Assembly: GCA_033856515.1 (NCBI GenBank)
Contig: JAWVEY010000004.1
Location: 46,689-110,688 of the forward strand
Origin: JALZKA01 sp033856515
GTDB taxonomy: Bacteria > Actinomycetota > Thermoleophilia > Solirubrobacterales > 70-9
Length of the DNA: 64,000 bases
Direction of reading: 5' to 3'
Shown here: positions 16,557-25,340 of the stretch, one piece after another
Layout: each line of letters starts with the position of its first letter
Numbering within the stretch: the stretch's first letter is position 1
Notes under the pieces: generated by a model
Seen by the model: only the letters and a program-made list of their open reading frames with translations
Told to the model about the DNA's origin: nothing
Database searches by the model: none
Made by a program: the position numbers and the translations under genes

Positions 16557-17764
16557 CGCTCACCCGGGAACGTGACTTCGAGCGCCCCGTCGCGGAGCTT
16601 TGCGCCGTTCGAGCGCCTGCGGGCGAGCGCGGGGGGCAGGATGAGCGTGCGCTTCTCCCTGCCGGCCGCGACGATCAACTCCGAGCCCACCTGCTTCAAG
16701 GACACCTCCGAGCGCTCGGCGAACGGCACGCGGATGCGCAGTGTCGTAGCGCCATTCGCGTCCTCGGAGAACTCGTGCGCCTGCTCGGCCAACAGAAGCG
16801 AGGCGACCTCGTGCTCGGCGAACAGCTCGGCCCCGAGCTTGTCGAGCATCGCTGGGCCGACGACCTCGTCGGCGAAGTAGCGGGCCTGGAGGACGGGCAC
16901 CGGCGCAAAGCCGTCGGCGATGTCGGTGAGGCGTTCGGTCTGGCGCTCGCGCCACGGGCCGAAGTATCCCTCTGACACCTCGTCGGGGAAGAGCCGGTTC
17001 ACGACCACCGCGTCGGTCAGATACCCGTAGAGGTTCAGGTACGTGAAGGTGCGCTGCGCCTCGTTGATGACCATCCGATCCGCGTTCATGACCAGCCGGA
17101 TGGACGCCCGGCCGGAGTCGCGGAGGATGTCGTTCATCGCGATCAGGTTGCGGACGAGGCCGTTCACCTCGGCCATGACCTCCTCGCCGGGCAGGTCGAC
17201 GTCCAGGAAGGTCTTCGCGATCGGCCGGGCGGCCGCGACCATCCTGCGCTCGACCGGGAACACCTTTTCGAGCCACCACTTCGCGATCTCGGGGAACGAA
17301 AGGAGCCGGAGCGTCTCCCCTGTCGGCGCGCAGTCGACGATGATCACGTCGTAGTCGCCGGACTCGTGGTGGCGCTTGATCTGGAGCAGGCTGAAGAGCT
17401 CGTCCATGCCCGGCGGGACGGTCAACTCCTCGGCGGCGATGTCCATCACGCCGCGCTCGTGGAGGATCTGGCCGAGCCACGCCTGGACCTGTGCCCAGTT
17501 GGCCTCCATCTCGCGCTGCGCCTGGACCTCCTGACCCCACAGGTTCTCGCCCGCCGGAGTGGGGTCATGTCCGAGGTCTAGCTCCAGCGCGTCCGAGAGG
17601 CTGTGGGCGGGGTCGGTCGAGAGCACGACCGTGCGCAGGCCCTCCGCGGCGGCGCGGCGAGCGCTGGCCGCGGCCACCGACGTCTTGCCGACGCCGCCCT
17701 TCCCGGTGTAAAGAATCGTCCTGGGCGCGGCGCTTGAGGATTCGTGGGCCACGGTCGCGAGCAA
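16553..17764 (-). CDS. ArsA/GET3-family ATPase
   Basis: A 403-residue protein with the deviant Walker A motif GKGGVGKT (residues 21-28), the switch region STDPAHSLSDALELDLG, DVIIVDCAPTGETLRLLSFP (Walker B/switch II) and the NRLFPDEVSEGYFGPW segment typical of ArsA/Get3 homologues. The C-terminal ~80 residues look like the Hsp20-like domain often fused to actinobacterial ArsA proteins. No arsenite-type Cys triad is seen and there is no arsB or arsR nearby, so arsenite export is unlikely; a tail-anchored-protein or other client role is possible. Start TTG 17764; GTG at 17752 is an alternative. Confidence 0.88.
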   Translation of the reverse strand: MLATVAHESSSAAPRTILYTGKGGVGKTSVAAASARRAAAEGLRTVVLSTDPAHSLSDALELDLGHDPTPAGENLWGQEVQAQREMEANWAQVQAWLGQILHERGVMDIAAEELTVPPGMDELFSLLQIKRHHESGDYDVIIVDCAPTGETLRLLSFPEIAKWWLEKVFPVERRMVAAARPIAKTFLDVDLPGEEVMAEVNGLVRNLIAMNDILRDSGRASIRLVMNADRMVINEAQRTFTYLNLYGYLTDAVVVNRLFPDEVSEGYFGPWRERQTERLTDIADGFAPVPVLQARYFADEVVGPAMLDKLGAELFAEHEVASLLLAEQAHEFSEDANGATTLRIRVPFAERSEVSLKQVGSELIVAAGREKRTLILPPALARRRSNGAKLRDGALEVTFPGER

Positions 17765-17824
17765 CCGTACCCTCTATCGTTGGGCGGCCTTCATGACCAC
17801 GAAAACAAGGACGGGGAAAACAAC

Positions 17825-18904
17825 TTGAATCGCACGAAGACACTTATCGCCGCACTCGCGCTCGCCATTCCGGTCCCGGCGGTTATCGCCGGGTGCGGCG
17901 GCGACGACGAATCCTCCGAGGACCCGCAGGAGGTCGTCGAGGGCGCCTTCAACAACGACACCAAGATCGAGAGCGGCGTCATCGATCTCACGGTCGACCT
18001 TTCGGCCGAGGGCTCTGCAGGCGGCAGCCTCGAGGCCAACATCAGCGGCCCGTTCGCCATGGATGCGGACGACCCCACGGGCATCGGCACGCTCGACTTG
18101 GACATCACCGCTTCCGGCGACGGCGCGGCAGCCGAGGCCCTGGGCGACTTCGAAGCCGGTATCACGGTCACCGAGGACAACGTCTTCGTGAACTACAACG
18201 GCACGGACTACGAGCTGGGCGAGGACGCATACGCGCAGATCAAGGAGCAGCAGGCAGCGCTCGCGCCTGAGGACACAGAGAGCTCCACCTTCCGTGAGCA
18301 GTGCGAGACGGCGATTGAGGACGCGGGCGGCGACAAGGCCGCATGCGACATCGACGTCACGGCCTGGTTCTCGGAGCTCACGAACGAGGGCACTGAGGAT
18401 GTCGGCGGCGCCGAGGCCACCCACGTGGCTGGCGCGCTCGACGTCGAGCAGATGGTCACCGACCTCTTCCATCTGGGTTCGTCTATCCCCGGCGCTACGG
18501 GCGACGTTGACCCGTCCCTGATCGAACCGCAGCTTGCGGTCATCTCCGACGCCGTCTCAGGCGCGGACTTCGACGTCTACGCAGCGACCGAGGACGGCAC
18601 GCTGCGCGGGCTCGACTTCTCGCTCGACCTCGACACCGCGGCGCTCGGCGCGGCGGCGGCCGGGATCGAATCGGCGTCGCTCGGCTTCTCGCTCGAGATC
18701 TCCGAGGTCGGCGAGGAACAGACGATCGAGGCGCCGGCCGATGCGCAGCCGATCGAGGACCTCGCGGGCGAGCTCGGCGGCCTGGGCCTAATCCCGGGTG
18801 GCGGCGAGATCCCGGAGATCGACGGCGGCGGCAGCAGCGTCGATCCCGACTGCATCTCCGACGCGGCCGGTAACCCGGACGAGATCCAGAAGTGCCTCGA
18901 GTAG
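17825..18904 (+). CDS. Putative lipoprotein (LppX/LprG-like outline)
   Basis: A 359-residue lipoprotein: signal NRTKTLIAALALAIPVPAVI, lipobox IAGC, then an acidic mature region of about 330 residues with repeated beta-strand patterns (GVIDLTVDLSAEGSAGGSLE, GTLDLDITASGDGAAAEALG) reminiscent of actinobacterial LppX/LprG-type lipid-binding lipoproteins. The start is TTG at 17825: GGGGAAAACAAC precedes it, almost the same leader as before the ATG at 20189 (GGGGAAAACA). The upstream open frame would fuse it to promoter DNA. It is divergent from the ArsA gene. Lipid binding is an inference from general fold pattern only. Confidence 0.72.
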   Translation: MNRTKTLIAALALAIPVPAVIAGCGGDDESSEDPQEVVEGAFNNDTKIESGVIDLTVDLSAEGSAGGSLEANISGPFAMDADDPTGIGTLDLDITASGDGAAAEALGDFEAGITVTEDNVFVNYNGTDYELGEDAYAQIKEQQAALAPEDTESSTFREQCETAIEDAGGDKAACDIDVTAWFSELTNEGTEDVGGAEATHVAGALDVEQMVTDLFHLGSSIPGATGDVDPSLIEPQLAVISDAVSGADFDVYAATEDGTLRGLDFSLDLDTAALGAAAAGIESASLGFSLEISEVGEEQTIEAPADAQPIEDLAGELGGLGLIPGGGEIPEIDGGGSSVDPDCISDAAGNPDEIQKCLE

Positions 18905-18930
18905 CCACGCGCTGACCTCCAACGACTGAT

Positions 18931-18959
18931 CCGAGGCCTCGGTTCCGCCGGGGCCTCGG
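18931..18959 (+). terminator. Terminator hairpin after the lipoprotein gene
   Basis: CCGAGGCC (18931-18938) and GGCCTCGG (18952-18959) form a perfect 8-bp stem with a 13-nt loop, 27 bp after the lipoprotein stop codon. No T-run follows. Confidence 0.6.
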
Positions 18960-18988
18960 TCGTTCGGCGCCGATAGATTGACGGCCAC

Positions 18989-20098
18989 GTGACCCGCTTT
19001 CTCTTCTCAGCGCAGGGCTGGCCATACCTCCTGACCCCGTTCATCGTCCTCGCGGTCGTGCTCGAGTACGGGGCGCACGCGTCAGCCTCGCTCGTCTTCA
19101 TTGCCGCCGCGCTTGGAGTGATCCCGACGGCAGCCCTCATGGGGCTCGCCACGGAGGAGCTGGCGGCAAAGGCCGGGCCTGGGATCGGAGGTCTTCTCAA
19201 CGTGACCTTCGGCAATGCGCCTGAGCTCATCATCGCCGTCCTGCTCCTCGCGGAAGGCCTTCAGGAGGTGGTCAAGGCCTCGATCGTCGGTTCGATTCTC
19301 GGCAACCTGCTGCTCGTCCTGGGCGCTTCGATGTTCGTTGGTGGCCTGGGCAGGAAAAAGCAGCTCTTCGACAGAACGGCCGCGATGGCGCAGTCGACGA
19401 TGCTCTTCCTGGCGGCGGCCGCTCTCATGATGCCGGCGATTTTCGCCCTCGTCGAAGGAGGCGGCCTGCCCTCTGTGGACGACGAGCTCGTCAACCTCGG
19501 GACAGACCTGGAGCACCTTTCGGTCGGTGTCTCGCTCGTCTTGGGCATCACCTATGTCGCTGGGCTGATCTTCTCCCTGCGGACCCACTTCGACCTCTTC
19601 AACCCTCCCTATGCGAAGGAGGAGCACGAGGGCTTCGGCTGGTCCGTGAGGAGGTCGGTGATCATGCTCGCCGTCGCGGGGGCCGCCGTCGGGCTCGTCT
19701 CCGAGATCCTGGTCGGATCGATCGAGGAGGCTTCTGAGGGACTCGGGATCTCCCAGTTCTTCGTGGGCATCATCATCGTGGCCATCGTCGGTAACGCGGC
19801 CGAGCATTGGGTCGCGGTCCTCGTCGCTCGCAAGGACAAGATGGACCTCTCGGTGAATATCGCCGTCGGCTCCGCGGCGCAGATCGCCCTCTTCGTCGCC
19901 CCGGTCCTGGTCCTCTTGTCGTTCGTCCTGGGGCCGGCCCCGATGCCGCTCGTGTTCAACGGTTTCGAACTTGGCGGCGTGATCCTGGCGGTTCTCATTG
20001 CCTCCTACGTAACCGCGGAAGGGGAGTCGAACTGGTTCTCGGGCTTTCAGCTGCTCTCGGTCTACGCGGTTCTTGGCCTCGTCTTCTTCTACGCCTAA
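18989..20098 (+). CDS. Ca2+/H+ antiporter of the CAX type (CaCA superfamily)
   Basis: A 369-residue protein with about eleven transmembrane segments and two alpha-repeats. The first reads GGLLNVTFGNAPELIIAVLL, the second GIIIVAIVGNAAEHWVAVLV; the paired GNA(P/A)E motifs with acidic residues bind the cation. This is the ChaA/CAX pattern: Ca2+ (or another divalent cation) is exported in exchange for protons. The start is GTG at 18989, with a possible -10 (TAGATT, 18974-18979) that would make the mRNA almost leaderless. A second CaCA exchanger lies at 23.6 kb. Confidence 0.9.
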   Translation: MTRFLFSAQGWPYLLTPFIVLAVVLEYGAHASASLVFIAAALGVIPTAALMGLATEELAAKAGPGIGGLLNVTFGNAPELIIAVLLLAEGLQEVVKASIVGSILGNLLLVLGASMFVGGLGRKKQLFDRTAAMAQSTMLFLAAAALMMPAIFALVEGGGLPSVDDELVNLGTDLEHLSVGVSLVLGITYVAGLIFSLRTHFDLFNPPYAKEEHEGFGWSVRRSVIMLAVAGAAVGLVSEILVGSIEEASEGLGISQFFVGIIIVAIVGNAAEHWVAVLVARKDKMDLSVNIAVGSAAQIALFVAPVLVLLSFVLGPAPMPLVFNGFELGGVILAVLIASYVTAEGESNWFSGFQLLSVYAVLGLVFFYA

Positions 20099-20118
20099 GG
20101 GCGCTTCTGCTCCAGTGC

Positions 20119-20147
20119 TTGACTTGGCTCTGCGCCAGGTCTAGGGT
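20119..20147 (+). promoter_or_regulatory. Promoter of the family A gene at 20189
   Basis: TTGACT (20119-20124), 17-bp spacer, TAGGGT (20142-20147). Predicted start near 20154, giving a ~35-nt leader with AGGGGAAAACA before the ATG. Confidence 0.7.
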
Positions 20148-20188
20148 TTGCCGCAGGCCAATAGGCATCGAGGAAGCAGGGGAAAACA

Positions 20189-21112
20189 ATGACTTTGCGT
20201 CGGATCGTTTCGTCGTCCGTTGCGGTTGTCGCCGCCACATGCGTGATTGCGTCAACCGCTGAGGCGCAGGACTTCTCGGCCACGTTCGACACGGACAACG
20301 AAGGCTTCTCCCAGGTCCAGTACGACCCGGAAGCGTTTGAGGCTTCGATCTTCGGTCCGGCAGGGTGGGGGGGCAGCGGTGGCAACCCCGGCGGGTTCAT
20401 CCACTTCGACGACCCCGATTCGGGCCCGGATGAGTTTCTGGCCTACTTCGTCGCCTCGGCAGAGGTGAGGCCGGATCAGATCGGTGGCACCGTCTCGTTC
20501 GACATGCGCACCAGTTCTGGTCCGATCGCGGGCCGCGACCTCTTCATCGCTGTCCAATCCACCGATGAGGAGACGAGCCCGCACACGATCTATTGCAAAA
20601 AAACGGGCCTCACGTCGTCATGGGCGACGTTCCCGACCGTGATCAGCCCCGGCGTCTCGTGCTGGAAGGATGGCGATGACAACACCGATGCCACCCCCGC
20701 CGACTTCGAGGCCGCGCTTGCCGGCAACCCCGGGTCCTGGTTTACGACGGCTGACTTCGACGACGACGCGGTAAACGAAGAGACGGACCTCGACAACTTC
20801 ATCATCGAAGTGACCGTCCTGCGCGAGATCACCATCAAGTACAAGAAAACCTCGAGGTCGTTTGGCGGCACGCTCTCCCAGGACGAGGGGCCAAGCGGCA
20901 ACGCCTGCGTCCAGTCAGTGAAGGTCGAGCTCTATCAGGAGGCGGGCGACGAGGACAACCTCATCGACACCGATGTAACGGACGGGAACGGTAAGTGGAA
21001 GATCGCGAGGAAGGCGAAGAAGAACAAGAGGTACTACGCCTACGCTCCCGCGACTGGGGCGGACCCCGTCTGCGCTGCGGAGCAGTCGAAGACGATCAAG
21101 CCCGTCCAGTAA
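20189..21112 (+). CDS. Secreted laminin-B-like protein, family A member 1
   Basis: A 307-residue secreted protein. The signal peptide ends at AEAQ. The N-terminal domain (~28-205) has FSATFDTDNEGF, GGNPGGFIHFDDPDSG and IGGTVSFDMR, the hallmarks of a bacterial laminin-B (domain IV)-like beta-sandwich, ending at the DLDNFIIE strand. The C-terminal ~95 residues form a separate beta module: ITIKYKKTSRSFGGTLSQDE, Cys, DTDVTDGNGKWKIARKAKKN, KRYYAYAP, Cys, SKTIKPVQ. The same two-domain layout recurs at 26.3, 27.3, 28.3, 29.7, 59.0 and 60.0 kb. It probably binds a surface polymer; function unknown. Its own promoter lies at 20119-20147. Confidence 0.82.
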   Translation: MTLRRIVSSSVAVVAATCVIASTAEAQDFSATFDTDNEGFSQVQYDPEAFEASIFGPAGWGGSGGNPGGFIHFDDPDSGPDEFLAYFVASAEVRPDQIGGTVSFDMRTSSGPIAGRDLFIAVQSTDEETSPHTIYCKKTGLTSSWATFPTVISPGVSCWKDGDDNTDATPADFEAALAGNPGSWFTTADFDDDAVNEETDLDNFIIEVTVLREITIKYKKTSRSFGGTLSQDEGPSGNACVQSVKVELYQEAGDEDNLIDTDVTDGNGKWKIARKAKKNKRYYAYAPATGADPVCAAEQSKTIKPVQ

Positions 21113-21131
21113 GCGTTTCGCACAAAGCCCA

Positions 21132-21151
21132 CGTGTGACGTACCTCACACG
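21132..21151. promoter_or_regulatory. Candidate operator of the MMPL transporter
   Basis: CGTGTGA-CGTACC-TCACACG is a perfect 7-bp inverted repeat. A -10-like TAGGAT (21168-21173) lies 11 nt before the MMPL ATG; the right arm of the palindrome covers the position expected for its -35. A repressor bound here would block the promoter. Confidence 0.55.
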
Positions 21152-21183
21152 AGGGCGGTCCCCCGCATAGGATCGTCCACGGG

Positions 21184-23517
21184 ATGACACGGGCGATCGC
21201 CGACCTCACCTGGCGCCGCCCGAAGCTGGTTCTCGCGCTTATCGGCGTGTTTGTCGTCGTGGCGGGCATCCTCGGCCGCGGGCTAGAGGATCATCTGAAG
21301 GCGGCGGGCTTCACCGACCCCGCTTCTGAGAGCGAGCGGTCCACCGAACTGCTGCGCGACGGGTTGGGCTACGACGCGAATCCGAACCTCATCGTCCTGG
21401 TGCGCGACGAGGACGACAAGCGCATCGACATCACTGCCCCCGCTGTCCGCCGCGAGGTGCGCCGCCTGGTCGACGACCTGGGTGGAGTCGAGTTCGTCGG
21501 CCGCGCGGTTGATCCGCTGCGCCCGCTCGAGCGGGCCGAGGACAAGATCCGCCGCGCCCAGCGCCGGGAGATCGCGGCCGCTCACCGCGAGTACAACCGC
21601 CAGGTGGCGCTCCTCGAGGCGCAGTACGCCGCCGTCGGGCAGGAGCTGCCGGCCGTCGTCCCGTTCAAGCCGCCGCCGCAGAATGAGCTCGATAAGCAAC
21701 TCGAAAAGAAGCTCGAGAAGGCCGCCAAGGACATCAGGACGGACAGCCCCCTGATCGCCGACGACCAGCGCTCCGTCGTGATCCCGGGGCACCTCGCGAC
21801 CCAGGACGTCGAGGACGACGGCGGAGCGGCCGCCGAGGACGCGAACGAAAAGCTCTCATCCGAGCGCTTCGAGATCGGGATTGGCGGATTCGCTCCCAGC
21901 TTCAACGAGGTGAATGACCAGACGCGCGAGGACCTGACGAAGGCTGAGCTGATCGCGTTCCCGCTGCTGGCGATCATGCTCCTCGTCGTCTTCCGGGGCG
22001 TGATCGCCGCCGCGATCCCGCTGGTGATTGGCGTCGTCTCGATCCTGGGGACGCTCTTCGCGCTCCGCATCATGGCCGAGCTCGTCGACACGTCGCTGTT
22101 CGCGCTCAACATCGCGACGGCGCTGAGCCTGGGCCTGGCGGTTGACTACGCGCTCCTGATGGTCTCGCGCTACCGCGAGGAGCTCGAGCATCACGGGGCG
22201 ACCCAGGAAGCGCACCGGCGAACCGTTGCGACCGCCGGCAAGACCGTCCTCTTCTCGGGCCTCACGGTCGCGGCGGCGATGATCGCGCTGATCATCTTCC
22301 CGCAGCGCTTCCTCTATTCGGTTGCTGTTGCCGGTGCGACCGTGGCGATCCTGGCGTCGGTCGTGACGCTCCTCGCGGTGCCGGCCCTGCTGGCGCTCCT
22401 GGGCGAGCGGATCAACTCGCTCTCGATCCGCTCGGGGCCGGCCGTTTCCGATGCCTCGGACGGCTGGTACAGGCTCGCCTGGGGCGTGATGCGCCGCCCG
22501 GTCCTGGTCGCCGTCACGACGACGGCGTTCCTCCTCGCTTGCGCAGCGCCGCTTCTCAGCACGATCCTCACGGGTCCGAGCGCCGAGGCGGTGCCGCCCG
22601 GCAAGCCCTCGTATGTCGTGAACGAGTACGTGACCGACCATTACGACCGCTCACTGGGCGAGGGGATCACTGTCGCCGTGGATGGGAAGTCGTCGGAGAA
22701 GCACCTCGACGAGCTCCGCGATCGCATTCGCGCGATCGACGGCATCGGAGGCGGCACCGAGTTCGACCGCGCGACGCCGAGCCTTGCCTACGCCACCTTT
22801 GCGCCAGAGGACAAAGCCCTCCTGGCCAGAACGCAAGACGCCGTCAAGGAGATCCGCGAGAGCGACTTGGGTGAAGCCGAGGTGCTGGTCTCCGGGAACA
22901 CGGCGCGCTTCATCGACCAGAAACAGAGCCTGATCGATCACACCCCGGCGGTAGTCGCGATCGTCTGCGCGACGACGCTCTTCCTCCTCTTCATGCTGAC
23001 CGGCTCGATCATCCTGCCGATCAAGACGCTGATCATGAACTCGCTCACGCTCGCGGCGAGTCTGGGGATCCTGGTCCTCGCGTTCCAGGAGGGCTGGTTC
23101 ACCGGGATCCTCGACTACACCGGGCCGATGGCGATCGAGGTGACCAGCCTCGTCTTCGTCTTCGCGGTCACCTTCGGTCTTGCCACGGACTACGCCGTCC
23201 TCGTGATGGCCCGGATCAAGGAGCAGCACGACCTGGGCGCCTCGAACGAGGAGGCGGTGGCCGTCGGAATCGGGCGGACCGGACGTGTGATCACCGCGGC
23301 CGCGCTCATGATCTCGGTCGTCTTCTTGGCCTTCTCGGTCAGCCAGATCTTCTTCATGAAGCAGATCTCAATTGCGCAGGCGGCCGGCGTTCTGATCGAC
23401 GCGACGATCGTTCGGGCGCTCCTCGTGCCCGCGCTGATGCGGATCCTCGGCGAGGCGAACTGGTGGGCGCCCGGCCCGCTCAAGCGCTTCCAGGAGCGCT
23501 ACGGCTTCAGCGAGTAG
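21184..23517 (+). CDS. MMPL/RND-family transporter
   Basis: A 777-residue inner-membrane protein with the duplicated MMPL layout: one helix, a large periplasmic loop (~40-250, with coiled-coil-like LLEAQYAAVGQELP region), five helices, a second loop, then six helices. Signature stretches are ATALSLGLAVDYALLMVSRY and VFAVTFGLATDYAVLVMARI, where the GLAxDY Asp/Tyr pairs conduct protons. Actinobacterial MmpL proteins export lipids or siderophores; here no lipid biosynthesis genes are adjacent, so the cargo is unknown. Preceded by a palindrome that overlaps the probable promoter. Confidence 0.9.
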   Translation: MTRAIADLTWRRPKLVLALIGVFVVVAGILGRGLEDHLKAAGFTDPASESERSTELLRDGLGYDANPNLIVLVRDEDDKRIDITAPAVRREVRRLVDDLGGVEFVGRAVDPLRPLERAEDKIRRAQRREIAAAHREYNRQVALLEAQYAAVGQELPAVVPFKPPPQNELDKQLEKKLEKAAKDIRTDSPLIADDQRSVVIPGHLATQDVEDDGGAAAEDANEKLSSERFEIGIGGFAPSFNEVNDQTREDLTKAELIAFPLLAIMLLVVFRGVIAAAIPLVIGVVSILGTLFALRIMAELVDTSLFALNIATALSLGLAVDYALLMVSRYREELEHHGATQEAHRRTVATAGKTVLFSGLTVAAAMIALIIFPQRFLYSVAVAGATVAILASVVTLLAVPALLALLGERINSLSIRSGPAVSDASDGWYRLAWGVMRRPVLVAVTTTAFLLACAAPLLSTILTGPSAEAVPPGKPSYVVNEYVTDHYDRSLGEGITVAVDGKSSEKHLDELRDRIRAIDGIGGGTEFDRATPSLAYATFAPEDKALLARTQDAVKEIRESDLGEAEVLVSGNTARFIDQKQSLIDHTPAVVAIVCATTLFLLFMLTGSIILPIKTLIMNSLTLAASLGILVLAFQEGWFTGILDYTGPMAIEVTSLVFVFAVTFGLATDYAVLVMARIKEQHDLGASNEEAVAVGIGRTGRVITAAALMISVVFLAFSVSQIFFMKQISIAQAAGVLIDATIVRALLVPALMRILGEANWWAPGPLKRFQERYGFSE

Positions 23518-23522
23518 ACGAC

Positions 23523-23547
23523 GGTGCCAGGCACCGTGCCTGGCACC
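23523..23547. repeat. Dispersed GTGCC-N-GGCAC palindrome, copy 3
   Basis: GGTGCCAGGCAC (23523-23534), central C, GTGCCTGGCACC (23536-23547), six bases after the MMPL stop codon and before the promoter of the next gene. Confidence 0.85.
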
Positions 23548-23573
23548 CGGCCCAGGGTGGTAGCTAGGTTCAG

Positions 23574-24581
23574 GTGGACGTGCCGCCTCTCCTTCTGCTC
23601 GTCATTTCGTTTGCCGTAATCCTCGCCGGAGCGCTCCTTTTCACGAACGCCGTCGAGTGGCTGGGCCACCGGCTCGACATGGGCGAGGGAGCAGTCGGGT
23701 CCCTTCTCGCAGCGGTCGGCACCGCGATGCCCGAGACGCTCATTCCCATCGTCGCGATCGTCGATGGCGCCGAGGGGTCGGAAGACGTGGCGATCGGCGC
23801 GATCATCGGGGCCCCTTTCCTCCTGGCAACGATCGCGATGGGGCTGGTCGGCGTCTCAGCCTTCATCTACAAGACCCGACGCGATCAGGGGACCGAGCTG
23901 AAGGCCCACGGGCCTACGCTTAGACGCGACCTGCGCTTCTTCCTCCTGTTCTTTGCGCTGGGAGTGGCCGTCGGCGTGGCGCCCCTACCCACCTGGGCAC
24001 AGATCCCCCTTGTGGTCCTCTTCATCGGTGCCTATGCGACGTACGTGCGCCGCACCCTCCGTGAGGGGGGCGACGTGGAGTCGGCCTCGAACATCGGGCC
24101 GCTCATCATCGACCGCACGCCGAACGAAGACGATCCCAAGCTGAAGCTGATCGTGACTCAGCTCATCATTGGCCTCGCCGCGATCGTCGGCGGCGCCCAC
24201 CTCTTCGTCGAGGAGCTCCTCCATGTTGCCTCCGACATCGGAATCGAGCCGCTCGTCCTCTCACTCATCCTCGCGCCGCTGGCCACCGAGCTGCCCGAGA
24301 AGGCCAACTCGTTCTTCTGGGTCCGCGACGGCAAGGACGCGCTCGCACTTGGGAACATCACCGGGGCGATGGTCTTTCAGTCGACGATCCCCATCGCGGT
24401 CGGGCTCCTCCTCACCGAGTGGGACCTCAGCCGCTTCGCGATCGTCTCGGGCGTTCTTGGACTCGTCGGCGGCGCTATCGCCTACTACGAGGTGCACGGC
24501 AAAAAGCGCTTCTCGCTCTGGGCAGTGCTCGCTTGGATCGGACTGTTCATCGCCTTCTTGTTCTACGTTCTTGCGACCTGA
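23574..24581 (+). CDS. Sodium/calcium exchanger family protein (CaCA)
   Basis: A 335-residue polytopic protein with two alpha-repeats: VGSLLAAVGTAMPETLIPIV near residue 40-60 and LSLILAPLATELPEKANSFF near 225-245. Each carries the acidic residue used for cation binding in CaCA exchangers (YrbG-like). It probably exchanges Ca2+ for Na+ or H+ across the membrane. GTG 23574 is the first start, but a -10-like TAGGTT at 23565-23570 suggests the mRNA begins around 23577-23580, favouring the second in-frame GTG at 23580. The stop overlaps the next ATG (TGATG), so the methyltransferase is coupled. Confidence 0.85.
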   Translation: MDVPPLLLLVISFAVILAGALLFTNAVEWLGHRLDMGEGAVGSLLAAVGTAMPETLIPIVAIVDGAEGSEDVAIGAIIGAPFLLATIAMGLVGVSAFIYKTRRDQGTELKAHGPTLRRDLRFFLLFFALGVAVGVAPLPTWAQIPLVVLFIGAYATYVRRTLREGGDVESASNIGPLIIDRTPNEDDPKLKLIVTQLIIGLAAIVGGAHLFVEELLHVASDIGIEPLVLSLILAPLATELPEKANSFFWVRDGKDALALGNITGAMVFQSTIPIAVGLLLTEWDLSRFAIVSGVLGLVGGAIAYYEVHGKKRFSLWAVLAWIGLFIAFLFYVLAT

Positions 24582-25309
24582 TGGCCGACTACGGGACAGA
24601 CGTCGCATACATCCACGACGCGGGCTTCTTGGACCTCGCGGCCGAGGCGACGCCGTTTGTCGTTCGCATGCTCGCCGATCGCGGAGTGGAGCAGGGGCGC
24701 GTGATCGAGCTCGGCTGCGGCTCCGGAGCGACGGCCGCCGCGCTTTCGGAGGCCGGCCACGAGGTTCTGGGCATCGACGCCTCGCGCGCGATGATCGGCC
24801 TGGCGCGCTCGAGGGCGCCACGGGCGCGGTTCCGGGTGGGGTCATGGGTCGACGCGCCGATTCCGGAGTGCGATGCGGTGTTGGCGATCGGCGAGGTCCT
24901 GGGGTACGTCGGCTCGGCCTCTGGCACGAAGGCGGAGCTTCGCGACCTCTTCGGGCGCATCCGCTCCTCGCTCCGTCCCGGCGGGCTCTTCGTCTTCGAC
25001 CTGGCGACGCCGGGGCGTGTCCCGGCCGGCGAGGACTCGGCGTTCAGGGCCGGCGACGACTGGGCGATCCTCTACACGGCCTCAGAAGACCGCAAGGGCC
25101 GAAAGCTCCAGCGGCGGATCACGACCTTCCGCCGCATCTCGGGCGGCGCCACCTATCGCCGCTCGGAGGAGGTCCACCGCCTCAGGCTCTGGCGGGCTTC
25201 AGAGATCGAGGACATGCTCCGCGAGGCCCGCTTCCGGGTGCAGACGCGCCGCGGCTACGCCGGGCGCTCGTTCGCGCCCGGCCATCGCGTCTTCGCCGCC
25301 CGCGCTTGA
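24581..25309 (+). CDS. Class I SAM-dependent methyltransferase
   Basis: A 242-residue cytosolic protein. VIELGCGSGATAAALSEAGH (~40-60) is motif I of class I methyltransferases, followed by VLGIDASRAMIGLAR (acidic residue for ribose), CDAVLAIGEVLGYV (motif II region) and LRPGGLFVFDLATPG (post-motif). The substrate is not identifiable. The ATG shares its A with the stop codon of the CaCA exchanger (TGATG), so the two are co-translated; the functional link is unclear. Confidence 0.88.
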   Translation: MADYGTDVAYIHDAGFLDLAAEATPFVVRMLADRGVEQGRVIELGCGSGATAAALSEAGHEVLGIDASRAMIGLARSRAPRARFRVGSWVDAPIPECDAVLAIGEVLGYVGSASGTKAELRDLFGRIRSSLRPGGLFVFDLATPGRVPAGEDSAFRAGDDWAILYTASEDRKGRKLQRRITTFRRISGGATYRRSEEVHRLRLWRASEIEDMLREARFRVQTRRGYAGRSFAPGHRVFAARA

Positions 25310-25334
25310 CAGTTTTTGCGAATGCGCTTATAGA
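25306..25334 (+). promoter_or_regulatory. Near-consensus promoter giving a leaderless mRNA
   Basis: TTGACA (25306-25311), 17-bp spacer, TATAGA (25329-25334). The base 7 nt after the -10 is 25341, the A of the ATG, so the transcript probably starts at the initiation codon. The -35 overlaps the methyltransferase stop codon (TGA, 25307-25309). Confidence 0.85.
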
Positions 25335-25340
25335 AGGTGC

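Noticed and set aside
16553..17764. Arsenite export system
   Set aside because: No ArsB, ArsR or ArsD gene is nearby and the metal-binding Cys triad is not visible in the ATPase.
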